Assembly (NCBI GenBank): GCA_050114795.1
Contig: JASFRS010000130.1
Coordinates: 1 to 6,961, forward strand
From: JASFRS01 sp050114795
GTDB taxonomy: Bacteria; Pseudomonadota; Alphaproteobacteria; Sphingomonadales; CAKZYD01
Length of the DNA stretch: 6,961 nt
Direction of reading: 5' to 3'
In this document: positions 1 through 5,978 of the stretch, piece by piece
Layout: each line of letters opens with the position of its first letter
How positions within the stretch are numbered: position 1 is the first letter of the stretch
Position numbers and translations under genes: made by a program
Notes under the pieces: model-generated
Told to the model about the DNA's origin: nothing
What the model saw: only the letters and a program-made list of their open reading frames with translations
Databases searched by the model: none

Positions 1-776
1 CCGCCGGCTGAGCGCAATAGCTCAGGAACCTCATTATAATCGGCACTTAGATTTACGCCTTTATCCCCGCGTGCGGCATGAACATCCTCACGATAAGCAT
101 CCCATAAGGCATTCAAGAATGCGGTCTTAGCTTCTCGGTCTGCTTCAGACATGTCGTTGCGGATGATGGGTTCAATGGCGGATTTATAAGTGCCGACTTT
201 ATACACATGTGTAGAAAGCTTTAGTTTCTCGAGTGCTTCAGCAAAATAAAGAGGATAAGCGCCATAGCCGGTGATCAATGTGCCACCATAAGGGTTCATG
301 AAAACATGATCCGCTTGAGCGGCAAGGAGATATTGTGCCTGGCTATATGCATTGCCATAGGCAGCCACAGTCTTACCGCTTTCCTTGAAGCTACGAATAC
401 CGTTGACTAATTGATGCAGGGCCCCAGGGAGGGCGCCTTCAAACTGGTCCAGCCGTAAATACATCATTTTAATGCGCTTGTCCGATGAGGCCCGGTCCAT
501 CGCTTCTAAAATGTCAGATAAAAGAACTTCTCTTGGGACAGCACTTGGTCCGCCAAAGGCGGCTTCGAAGGGGTCTACTGATGTAAGTTGTTCAACAACG
601 CGTCCCTCTAAATATACGGCGAGGGCGGAATCTTTGGGTACTGTAATTGGCTCTTTCGCAAATGGATTTATGAATAGAAAAATCAACAAGATCAGAGCTA
701 GTGTCCCAAAAACCAATGTGTGGGAAAATTTGAGAATATTCCATAGCCAACGGAAAGCAGTCCGGATAAAGCGCAT
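1..776 (-). CDS. sppA: Signal peptide peptidase SppA (67K type, protease IV), N-terminal part
   Basis: SppA is a membrane-anchored serine/lysine protease that degrades cleaved signal peptides on the outer face of the inner membrane. Only the first 258 codons are in the window; the frame is open at base 1. Residues 1-20 are basic and aromatic, and about 20-38 form one hydrophobic membrane anchor, followed by the start of the periplasmic domain (residues 52-58, ALAVYLE). The motif VGTYKSAIEP (residues 194-203) matches the E. coli SppA segment that carries the catalytic lysine (K209 there, K198 here). The catalytic serine sits in the C-terminal half of the family and lies outside the window. The start is the ATG at 774-776, with GAGG at 784-787 (7-nt spacing) as Shine-Dalgarno. 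It lies 94 nt downstream of fprA on the same strand, so co-transcription is possible but unproven. The family assignment is firm; whether the rest of the gene is intact cannot be seen. Confidence 0.93.
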   Translation of the reverse strand, partial: MRFIRTAFRWLWNILKFSHTLVFGTLALILLIFLFINPFAKEPITVPKDSALAVYLEGRVVEQLTSVDPFEAAFGGPSAVPREVLLSDILEAMDRASSDKRIKMMYLRLDQFEGALPGALHQLVNGIRSFKESGKTVAAYGNAYSQAQYLLAAQADHVFMNPYGGTLITGYGAYPLYFAEALEKLKLSTHVYKVGTYKSAIEPIIRNDMSEADREAKTAFLNALWDAYREDVHAARGDKGVNLSADYNEVPELLRSAG

Positions 777-870
777 TTCAAAGCCTCATATCTGCGTGTA
801 ATTAGTGCAACTAATGTAGGAACAGCCTGGGCGTGGGTCCAGGTATTAAGTCAAAAAATCTGCCTAAATG
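777..870 (-). other. fprA-sppA intergenic spacer with a small hairpin
   Basis: This 94-nt spacer lies between two minus-strand genes. Read on the minus strand it holds, in order, a T6 run (853-858), a 5-bp hairpin (CCTGG at 839-843 reversed, pairing with 826-830, 8-nt loop), a 15-bp palindrome (801-815) and the sppA ribosome-binding site. The T-run comes before the hairpin, so this is not a standard intrinsic terminator. I could not identify a convincing -35/-10 pair. Confidence 0.5.
801..815. promoter_or_regulatory. Perfect palindrome upstream of sppA (candidate operator)
   Basis: ATTAGT-GCA-ACTAAT is a perfect inverted repeat with 6-bp arms and a 3-bp centre. It lies 25-39 nt upstream of the sppA start codon. 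This size and place suit a dimeric repressor such as a MarR-type protein, but I cannot assign a regulator. The function is inferred from symmetry and position only. Confidence 0.3.
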
Positions 871-2160
871 TTATTTTAATGCGGCTAACAGTTCTTCGCG
901 GCTGGCAAATTTTGCGCGAGGAGCCGTACCTTTAGCCGCATGGGCTTCGGCTTCTTCAATCCGCTTCCAGTCACGGAATGTGACAGCCCAAAGGTCTCTT
1001 TCCTTCACGAGAGTATCTAAACCCGCGCGCCCGGCCTTGCCACCATCTTTAATGTTTGATGCTATCTGTTCTGCGATTTCAAAGGCGTCCGGGCGGTTTG
1101 TGCCTATTGTGCCGGATGGTCCTCGCCTGGCCCAGCCGGTGCAATAAAGTCCATCTTCGATTACGCCGTCTTCATTTTGAAAACGTCCTCGGTCATTATC
1201 ATAAGGCACGCCTGGAATGGGGATGGTTCGATAACCGATACAAGGCACAACCAGGCCGCACTCAATATCAAAATAGTCCCCTGTACCCGCACAATGGCCG
1301 TTTTCGACATGGGTGTGTTCTAGTCGCAGGCCGGTGACTTTATCGGTTCCAAGGACTTCGGTCGGACGTGCATAAAATTCAATGTGAAGGGTGAGGGGTT
1401 TGGAGCCTGGAATGTTCTTGGCAAAGGCCTCCAAATGCGTCAGATTTTTCCGGGTTGCCGGGTCAATATCGCCCACCTCTTTGGGCAGATGGTCCGGGTT
1501 CACAACTGTAACGCAATTACTCAATTCCCCTAGCTCCCCCAATTCCTTTGGCGTAAATTTCGCTTCTAAGGGGCCACGGCGTCCGAACATATAAATATGT
1601 TTCAAGGTTGAGCTGTGAATGATTTCAGCAGCATGCCGGGCAAGATCGGAATTCTCCATCTCTCCCGGCGTTTTAGCTAGCACCCGCGCCACATCGATGG
1701 CCACATTGCCATTGCCAATTACGGCCGCGGTATCAATGTTCAAATTTGGGTGTAATTTTTCAAAATCTGGATGTGCGTTATACCAGCCAACAAAGGCAGC
1801 GGATCCTATAACGCCATCCAAGCTATCGCCTTTAATGCCAAGGGGGCGGTCTTTCGGTGCGCCAACCGCCAATACAACAGCGTCATAGAGATCACGCAAT
1901 TCTTCAATCGTTATGGCATCACCTACATCAATATTGCCTACAAAGCGCACATTATTGAGAAGGTTGGTTTTTTCGTACCGACGATACACACCTTTAATGC
2001 TTTGATGATCTGGCGCAACCCCGGCGCGAATAAGGCCATAAGGTGTGGGCAAGCGATCGATGATGTCTATACAGACATCGTCGCCTAAGGCATTAACCAA
2101 AGCTTCAGCCGTATAATAGCCAGCTGGCCCTGACCCGATGATCGCCACGCATAGAGACAT
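871..2160 (-). CDS. fprA: Ferredoxin/adrenodoxin-type NADP+ reductase, FprA family
   Basis: This cytosolic FAD enzyme moves electrons between NADPH and a ferredoxin, for P450 or iron-sulphur chemistry in characterised relatives. The 429-aa protein is full length or slightly shorter than mycobacterial FprA and mitochondrial adrenodoxin reductase. Family marks are the FAD dinucleotide motif GSGPAG (9-14), the conserved PTPYGLIRAGVAPDH segment (38-52), the NADP-site motif IGNGNVAIDVARVL (148-161), the GRRGP arginine pair (193-197) expected to hold the NADPH 2'-phosphate, and GWARRGPSGTIGTN (342-355) near the flavin. It has no fused ferredoxin domain, unlike FprB-type proteins, and no ferredoxin or P450 gene is in the window, so the partner is unknown. 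The ATG at 2158-2160 has AGAGGA at 2168-2173 (7-nt spacing). It lies 76 nt after the DUF3179 gene and 94 nt before sppA. The C-terminal end (residues 386-429) is charged and helical-looking. Confidence 0.93.
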   Translation of the reverse strand: MSLCVAIIGSGPAGYYTAEALVNALGDDVCIDIIDRLPTPYGLIRAGVAPDHQSIKGVYRRYEKTNLLNNVRFVGNIDVGDAITIEELRDLYDAVVLAVGAPKDRPLGIKGDSLDGVIGSAAFVGWYNAHPDFEKLHPNLNIDTAAVIGNGNVAIDVARVLAKTPGEMENSDLARHAAEIIHSSTLKHIYMFGRRGPLEAKFTPKELGELGELSNCVTVVNPDHLPKEVGDIDPATRKNLTHLEAFAKNIPGSKPLTLHIEFYARPTEVLGTDKVTGLRLEHTHVENGHCAGTGDYFDIECGLVVPCIGYRTIPIPGVPYDNDRGRFQNEDGVIEDGLYCTGWARRGPSGTIGTNRPDAFEIAEQIASNIKDGGKAGRAGLDTLVKERDLWAVTFRDWKRIEEAEAHAAKGTAPRAKFASREELLAALK

Positions 2161-2236
2161 ACCCCATTCCTCTCGCCCGTTTAATCCTCAGCGTTGAAAT
2201 GGAATTTGAAACTAGGATGCTTGAAAGATCAACTCC

Positions 2237-3058
2237 CTAATTGGGCTTGGGCCCTTGAACGCTACGTTTGTCAAAGCTGCTGTCGGGCTGCCAAAGAATA
2301 ATGACGTCGGACTGCCCGGCTTGCTTTTCCTGATTCAACAGCTCAAGTGACCAGGCTTTATCGCCAAGGATGCGGATTTTTTGATCAGGCGTATCGTCAT
2401 CTTCTGCTTCTTCTTCGAGATCAGAACTACCTTGGACTGTCGCATTTGGAAGCGAAATAACGGTTTCGCTTGGAATACGTGATTGCGGGCTGTCACGCAG
2501 GACTAAAGCATTTGCATTTCCAGCATTTTCCTGCCGGAAACGCGCCATTGAAATCAGCTTTGCATTTAAAAGGGGTAAATCCCCCCCATTTCCAGCCATT
2601 AATGCGCCATCTCTTTGGAGCCAATAGCCTTGTCCGCGCTCATCTGCAATTAACAAGGTGTCATCATAGAGCGCACCGGCGCTTCTCAATTTGCGCTCCC
2701 CGCGTTTGAGCACAGTTGCACTAGAACAGGGTCCGCAATAGGTGATGGAGATGGATTCGCCACCTAATGTGTCATTAACAACCGCATGTACGGCGAGAAT
2801 GCGAACAGGATAAGCCTTAACGGCGTTATTAACCCGGACTGAAACAACCGGCTCTAGCCCCCCAACAAACCCCGCAAGGTCAAGGGGAACAAAAGTTGCC
2901 TCATCCAGAGCGCGGGGGGTGTTCACAGCGCCGAAGACGCGCAGCTTTGATTGATCCAAAGCCGAAATATCAATATTTTGCGCAGTGGTTGAATGGGCCG
3001 GCAAAGTAAGAGCAGCGATAAGAAAAGCGAAGAATGAAAAGAAACCCGGTTTCAACAT
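2237..3058 (-). CDS. Exported DUF3179-domain protein with a CGPC motif
   Basis: A 273-aa protein of the DUF3179 family, whose biochemical function is not established. Residues 1 to about 27 form a signal peptide (short basic start, hydrophobic FFSFFAFLIAALTLP, then small residues before TTAQ), so a periplasmic location is likely. Family landmarks are VRVNNAVKAYPVRIL (74-88), HAVVNDTLGG (91-100), SITYCGPCSSATV (104-116) and GALYDDTLLIADERGQGYW (128-146). The family's usual cysteine motif reads close to TYCPLCGSA; here it is CGPC (C108, C111), the same four residues as a thioredoxin active site. A very acidic stretch (213-222) precedes a final section (232-258) that resembles the family's C-terminal half. 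The ATG at 3056-3058 has AAAAGG a few bases upstream. It is the first of three minus-strand genes and is divergent from groESL. Domain assignment is good; function is unknown. Confidence 0.85.
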   Translation of the reverse strand: MLKPGFFSFFAFLIAALTLPAHSTTAQNIDISALDQSKLRVFGAVNTPRALDEATFVPLDLAGFVGGLEPVVSVRVNNAVKAYPVRILAVHAVVNDTLGGESISITYCGPCSSATVLKRGERKLRSAGALYDDTLLIADERGQGYWLQRDGALMAGNGGDLPLLNAKLISMARFRQENAGNANALVLRDSPQSRIPSETVISLPNATVQGSSDLEEEAEDDDTPDQKIRILGDKAWSLELLNQEKQAGQSDVIILWQPDSSFDKRSVQGPKPN

Positions 3059-3108
3059 TTTGACCTTTTAATACGAATGACAAGACTGGCTTGGAACTTT
3101 AACCTAGA

Positions 3109-3121
3109 CAAAAGGGTTTTG
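3109..3121. repeat. Short palindrome upstream of the DUF3179 gene
   Basis: CAAAA-GGG-TTTTG is a perfect inverted repeat with 5-bp arms and a 3-bp centre, 51-63 nt upstream of the DUF3179 start codon. It could be an operator or chance in AT-rich DNA. No regulator can be assigned. Confidence 0.25.
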
Positions 3122-3376
3122 CACCCAATTCAATCAAGCAATTTAATAAGCCTTCAAAATTCCTATATACGGTCCTTAAGGTTGTTCAAATTACATGCTC
3201 CGGAGAATCAGTTAGATTATTATCTCCAAATATCGCTTATTCTCTATAACAATGAGCTTGGTTGGGGTGCGGGAAAGATATCGTTGTATTCGTTTACCCC
3301 GTACGTTATTTCAGTGAATTAGGTTGGTAGGCCACTCTCATTACTCCTTTAATTTCCCTTGGCTTCAAGACATGCG

Positions 3377-3412
3377 GCTTTGATTTTTTGTCGAATGTAA
3401 AAAATTCAAAGC
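3377..3412. promoter_or_regulatory. A-tract inverted repeat upstream of the groE promoter (possible UP element)
   Basis: The left arm GCTTTGA plus T6 (3377-3389) pairs with A6, one bulged T, then TCAAAGC (3399-3412) across a 9-nt loop: 13 base pairs with one bulge. It ends 7 nt before the -35 box. The A6TT tract lies about 50-56 nt upstream of the predicted start of transcription, where the RNA polymerase alpha subunit C-terminal domain binds UP elements. The repeat is seen directly; the UP-element role is inferred. Confidence 0.35.
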
Positions 3413-3418
3413 GCTGCC

Positions 3419-3447
3419 CTTGACACACCCCTGTAGATGCCCATATT
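3419..3447 (+). promoter_or_regulatory. groESL promoter (sigma70-type -35 and -10)
   Basis: The -35 box is TTGACA at 3420-3425, a full consensus match, preceded by C to give the alphaproteobacterial form CTTGAC. The -10 is CCATAT at 3441-3446, or CATATT at 3442-3447, after a spacer of about 16 nt. Transcription should start near 3453-3456, exactly where CIRCE begins. A fit to the RpoH (sigma32) consensus of alphaproteobacteria is weaker: CTTG is present but the -10 side departs from it. Regulation mainly by HrcA is therefore the more likely model. Confidence 0.75.
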
Positions 3448-3453
3448 CGCGCC

Positions 3454-3482
3454 ATTAGCACTCCTTGTTGATGAGTGCTAAT
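3454..3482 (+). promoter_or_regulatory. CIRCE operator (HrcA binding site)
   Basis: TTAGCACTC (3455-3463), nine spacer bases, then GAGTGCTAA (3473-3481) is a perfect match to the CIRCE consensus. One more A-T pair (3454/3482) extends the arms to 10 bp. HrcA, a heat-inactivated repressor recycled by GroESL, binds CIRCE as a dimer. Here it overlaps the predicted transcription start and lies about 76 nt before the groES start codon, so it could both block RNA polymerase and fold as a stem at the 5' end of the mRNA. The hrcA gene is not in the window. Confidence 0.97.
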
Positions 3483-3557
3483 AATGAGGTTGTAAATTAA
3501 GCAACTGAACACCGGGTCATAGGTGATCCGGAGGTTCAAATCAGGAGGTTGAACACC
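3483..3557 (+). promoter_or_regulatory. groES leader with tandem Shine-Dalgarno-like repeats
   Basis: The functional ribosome-binding site is AGGAGG at 3543-3548, 9 nt before the ATG at 3558. It is part of GGAGGTTGAA (3544-3553), which repeats GGAGGTTCAA (3530-3539) with one mismatch at a 14-nt period. GAGGTTG also occurs at 3486-3492, and GAACACC occurs at 3507-3513 and 3551-3557. The second Shine-Dalgarno-like copy has no start codon at useful spacing. This site decides the groES start: a TTG codon at 3549 touches the AGGAGG and cannot be the initiator. Confidence 0.7.
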
Positions 3558-3845
3558 ATGGGCTTTCGTCCCTTGCATGACCGTGTGCTGGTCCGTCGCT
3601 TAGAAAGCGAAGAAAAAACCGCAGGCGGGATCATCATTCCCGACACCGCTAAAGAAAAGCCGCAGGAAGGCGAGGTTGTCTCAGTTGGCGCCGGCGCGCG
3701 CGACGACGCAGGCAAATTGATCGCGCTGGATGTGAAAGCCGGCGATAAAGTGCTGTTTGGCAAATGGTCCGGCACTGAAGTGAAGGTCGACGGTGAAGAG
3801 CTGTTGATCATGAAGGAATCCGACATTCTGGGCGTGATTGATTAA
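3558..3845 (+). CDS. groES: Co-chaperonin GroES (Hsp10)
   Basis: GroES is the seven-subunit lid of the GroEL folding chamber in the cytosol. The 95-aa protein is normal length. It opens with MGFRPLHDRVLVRR; the GroEL-binding mobile loop spans about residues 16-33, with its hydrophobic contact IIIP at 25-28 after TAGG. The middle motif GEVVSVGAG and the C-terminal GEELLIMKESDILGVID are typical. The ATG at 3558 is chosen over the in-frame TTG at 3549 because only the ATG has a workable spacing from AGGAGG (3543-3548) and because it gives the usual family N-terminus. It is the first gene of the groESL operon, controlled by the promoter at 3419-3447 and CIRCE. groEL follows after 55 nt with no terminator between them. 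Confidence 0.98.
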   Translation: MGFRPLHDRVLVRRLESEEKTAGGIIIPDTAKEKPQEGEVVSVGAGARDDAGKLIALDVKAGDKVLFGKWSGTEVKVDGEELLIMKESDILGVID

Positions 3846-3900
3846 TCACCTCAGGGTTTTGAGTTTAATGCCAATCTCTAAGGAATAAAGGACGAAGACG

Positions 3901-5541
3901 ATGGCAGCTAAGGACGTCAAATTTCATTCAGACGCCCGCGACCGCATGTTAAAAGGCGTGGATATCCTCGCCGATGCAGTCAAGGTAACATTGGGCCCCA
4001 AAGGCCGTAATGTGGTAATCGATAAATCTTTCGGCGCACCACGCATCACCAAAGACGGTGTAACGGTCGCGAAAGAAATCGAACTTAAAGACAAATTTGA
4101 AAACATGGGCGCGCAAATGGTGCGCGAAGTGGCTTCCCGCACGAATGACGTGGCTGGTGACGGCACGACCACTGCAACAGTATTGGCTCAATCCATCGTT
4201 CGCGAAGGTTTGAAATCTGTTGCCGCTGGCATGAACCCCATGGACTTGAAGCGCGGTATTGATCTCGCTGTTTCTAAAGTTGTTGAAGATTTGAAAGGCC
4301 GTGCAGGCTCCATCAAAGCTTCAGACGAAATCGCGCAAGTCGGCACCATCTCTGCCAATGGCGAAATTGAAGTTGGTCGCATGATCTCTGAAGCCATGGA
4401 AAAAGTTGGCAAAGAAGGCGTGATCACCGTTGAAGAAGCCAAAGGTCTGGAAAGCGAGCTGGACGTTGTGGAAGGTATGCAATTCGACCGCGGTTATCTG
4501 TCTCCGTATTTCATTACAAATGCAGAGAAAATGACCGTTGAGTTGGAAAATCCATATATCCTTCTTCACGAGAAAAAACTCTCCAATCTGCAAGCCATGC
4601 TTCCTATCCTGGAAAGCGTTGTGCAATCTTCCCGTCCGCTTCTCATCATTGCTGAGGATGTGGAAGGCGAAGCTTTGGCCACCCTCGTGGTCAACAAATT
4701 GCGCGGTGGTTTGAAAGTTGCTGCGGTTAAAGCTCCAGGCTTTGGTGACCGTCGTAAAGCCATGTTGGAAGACATTGCCATTTTGACCGGTGGTCAAGTC
4801 GTGTCTGAAGACCTTGGCATCAAGCTGGAAAACGTCAATTTGAACATGCTGGGTACAGCTAAGACCGTCACCATCACTAAAGATGACAGCACGATCGTTG
4901 ATGGCGCAGGGTCTGCAGAAGATATCAAAGCGCGTTGCGAACAAATCCGTGCGCAAGTCGAAGCCACATCTTCTGACTATGACCGTGAAAAACTGCAAGA
5001 GCGCCTGGCCAAATTGTCCGGCGGTGTTGCAGTGATCAAAGTCGGCGGTGCAACGGAAGTTGAAGTGAAAGAACGCAAAGACCGTGTTGATGATGCGCTT
5101 CACGCAACCCGCGCCGCTGTTGAAGAAGGCATCGTCCCTGGTGGCGGTACGGCTCTTCTTTATGCAACGAAAGTTCTGGAAGGCCTGAAAGGCGAAAATG
5201 ATGACCAGACCCGTGGTGTGGACATCATCCGCCGTGCGCTTCAAGCTCCGGTTCGCCAAATCGCTCAAAACGCTGGCTTCGATGGCGCTGTGATTTCTGG
5301 CAAACTGCTTGAGCAGAAAGACCATAATTTCGGCTTCAATGCTCAAACTGAGAAATATGAAGACCTGGTCAAATCCGGTGTGATCGACCCGGCTAAAGTC
5401 GTCCGTACAGCTCTGCAAGATGCAGCTTCCGTTGCTGGTCTATTGATCACCACTGAAGCTATGGTTGCAGAAATTCCGGAAGATAAACCTGCGGCCCCTG
5501 CAATGCCTGATATGGGCGGCATGGGTGGTATGGGCTTCTAA
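3901..5541 (+). CDS. groEL: Chaperonin GroEL (Hsp60)
   Basis: GroEL is the 14-subunit ATP-driven folding chamber that works with GroES. The 546-aa protein is full length and intact. ATP-site features are TLGPKGRNV (30-38), D52, and GDGTTTAT (86-93) with D87; D398 in DALHATRAAVEEG is the residue needed for hydrolysis in E. coli GroEL, and the numbering matches exactly. The apical domain includes EGMQFDRGYLSPYF and the PGFGDRR segment. PGGG follows the D398 helix, and the protein ends in the flexible tail GGMGGMGF, a short version of the usual Gly-Met repeat. The ATG at 3901 has AAAGGA at 3887-3892 (8-nt spacing). It is co-transcribed with groES under HrcA/CIRCE and ends before the terminator at 5568. 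Nothing suggests a second, specialised paralogue, but copy number cannot be judged here. Confidence 0.99.
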   Translation: MAAKDVKFHSDARDRMLKGVDILADAVKVTLGPKGRNVVIDKSFGAPRITKDGVTVAKEIELKDKFENMGAQMVREVASRTNDVAGDGTTTATVLAQSIVREGLKSVAAGMNPMDLKRGIDLAVSKVVEDLKGRAGSIKASDEIAQVGTISANGEIEVGRMISEAMEKVGKEGVITVEEAKGLESELDVVEGMQFDRGYLSPYFITNAEKMTVELENPYILLHEKKLSNLQAMLPILESVVQSSRPLLIIAEDVEGEALATLVVNKLRGGLKVAAVKAPGFGDRRKAMLEDIAILTGGQVVSEDLGIKLENVNLNMLGTAKTVTITKDDSTIVDGAGSAEDIKARCEQIRAQVEATSSDYDREKLQERLAKLSGGVAVIKVGGATEVEVKERKDRVDDALHATRAAVEEGIVPGGGTALLYATKVLEGLKGENDDQTRGVDIIRRALQAPVRQIAQNAGFDGAVISGKLLEQKDHNFGFNAQTEKYEDLVKSGVIDPAKVVRTALQDAASVAGLLITTEAMVAEIPEDKPAAPAMPDMGGMGGMGF

Positions 5542-5567
5542 GCCAAACCGTTTGCACGTTAAAAATG

Positions 5568-5599
5568 AAGGCCGCCGAGGTTTCGGCGGCCTTTTCTTT
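5568..5599. terminator. Bidirectional intrinsic terminator between groEL and the DoxX gene
   Basis: An 11-bp perfect stem (AAGGCCGCCGA at 5568-5578 with its complement at 5583-5593) and a 4-nt loop GGTT are followed on the plus strand by TTTTCTTT. On the minus strand the same stem is followed by CATTTTT (5561-5567 reversed). It should therefore end both groESL and the convergent DoxX-family transcript. The plus-strand T-run overlaps the DoxX stop codon (5598-5600). Confidence 0.92.
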
Positions 5600-5978
5600 A
5601 TTTGTCTTTTCCAACCGCATAGGCGCCCGGCCCATGGATGAAGACCAAAAGCATTCCGCCTGCAATAGCAAAGTCCTTCAAAAACATGGCGATCTGCATC
5701 TGGTTCCTAAAGTCAGTGTGATAAAGAATGGCGGCCAGCACTGAAAAGCCAGCCAGCAGCAATGCTGCTAAACGTGCTTGAAAGCCAATTATGACGGCCG
5801 CACCTGCAATAATCTCAACAGCGATAACTAATGGAGCCAAGGCACCGGGTACACCGCCAGCTTCCATATAGCTTTGGAAACCTTCATAACCCTGTAGTTT
5901 CCCAATGCCGGATAAGAGAAACAAAACGCCTAAAAACACACGGGCTAACAGGCCCAATTGTGGATTGAATTTGTTCAT
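5598..5978 (-). CDS. DoxX family small membrane protein
   Basis: A 126-aa inner-membrane protein of the DoxX/YphA-like family. Members are four-helix membrane proteins; some have been linked to redox or oxidative-stress complexes, but the role here is not known. Predicted hydrophobic segments lie near residues 8-25, 46-65, 68-87 and 99-115. Family marks are ARVFLGVLFLLSGIGKL (12-28), PLVIAVEIIAGAAVIIGF (49-66) with its conserved glutamate E55, and FLKDFAIAGGMLL (99-111). The ATG at 5976-5978 has the G-rich Shine-Dalgarno-like AGGGGGGA at 5987-5994 (8-nt spacing). It is convergent with groEL, sharing its terminator, and divergent from the GST-like gene. On the minus strand a TTGACT (6035-6040 reversed) could be its -35 box, but I see no good -10. 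Length and topology are normal for the family. Confidence 0.9.
   Translation of the reverse strand: MNKFNPQLGLLARVFLGVLFLLSGIGKLQGYEGFQSYMEAGGVPGALAPLVIAVEIIAGAAVIIGFQARLAALLLAGFSVLAAILYHTDFRNQMQIAMFLKDFAIAGGMLLVFIHGPGAYAVGKDK

Larger units (their letters stand above)
3059..3418. other. Gene-free region between the DUF3179 gene and groESL
   Basis: About 360 nt, AT-rich, with no convincing gene on either strand. It must hold the promoter of the minus-strand DUF3179 gene, but I cannot pick a good -35/-10 pair. It contains a 13-bp palindrome (3109-3121) and an imperfect A-tract inverted repeat (3377-3412), both listed separately. An 81-codon plus-strand frame at 3077-3322 has no good ribosome-binding site or recognisable protein and is judged fortuitous. 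Confidence 0.6.
3306..3455 (-). other. Possible small antisense ORF starting inside CIRCE
   Basis: A 49-codon minus-strand frame starts at the ATG at 3453-3455 and is preceded by AAGGAG with 5-nt spacing (3461-3466 reversed). The ribosome-binding site is made from CIRCE bases. The product begins MARIWASTGVCQGQRFEFF and is basic toward its C-terminus; I recognise no family. It covers the groE promoter and the A-tract inverted repeat, whose constraints could explain the open frame. No promoter was identified for it. I regard it as more likely fortuitous than real. Confidence 0.15.

Noticed and set aside
472..801. A 109-codon plus-strand frame opposite sppA
   Set aside because: The minus strand gives a clear SppA N-terminus with membrane anchor and catalytic-lysine motif across the same bases.
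826..858. Possible intrinsic terminator between fprA and sppA
   Set aside because: The stem is only 5 bp, and the T-run precedes it on the minus strand instead of following it.
3077..3322. An 81-codon plus-strand frame in the DUF3179-groES gap
   Set aside because: It has no good Shine-Dalgarno or recognisable protein, and its composition looks like translated AT-rich spacer.
3419..3449. A heat-shock sigma (RpoH) promoter for groESL
   Set aside because: CTTG fits, but the -10 side does not match the alphaproteobacterial RpoH consensus well. A sigma70-type promoter with CIRCE explains the region better.
3306..3578. A longer (90-codon) version of the minus-strand frame through the groE promoter
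   Set aside because: Its upstream start lies inside groES coding sequence with no ribosome-binding site. Only the shorter 49-codon version has any initiation signal, and that is kept as a weak candidate.
4321..5418. A 365-codon open frame on the minus strand, entirely antisense to groEL
   Set aside because: groEL is unmistakable and highly constrained on the plus strand. The antisense product is rich in Phe, His and Asp, matches no family I know, and is best explained by the codon bias of groEL.
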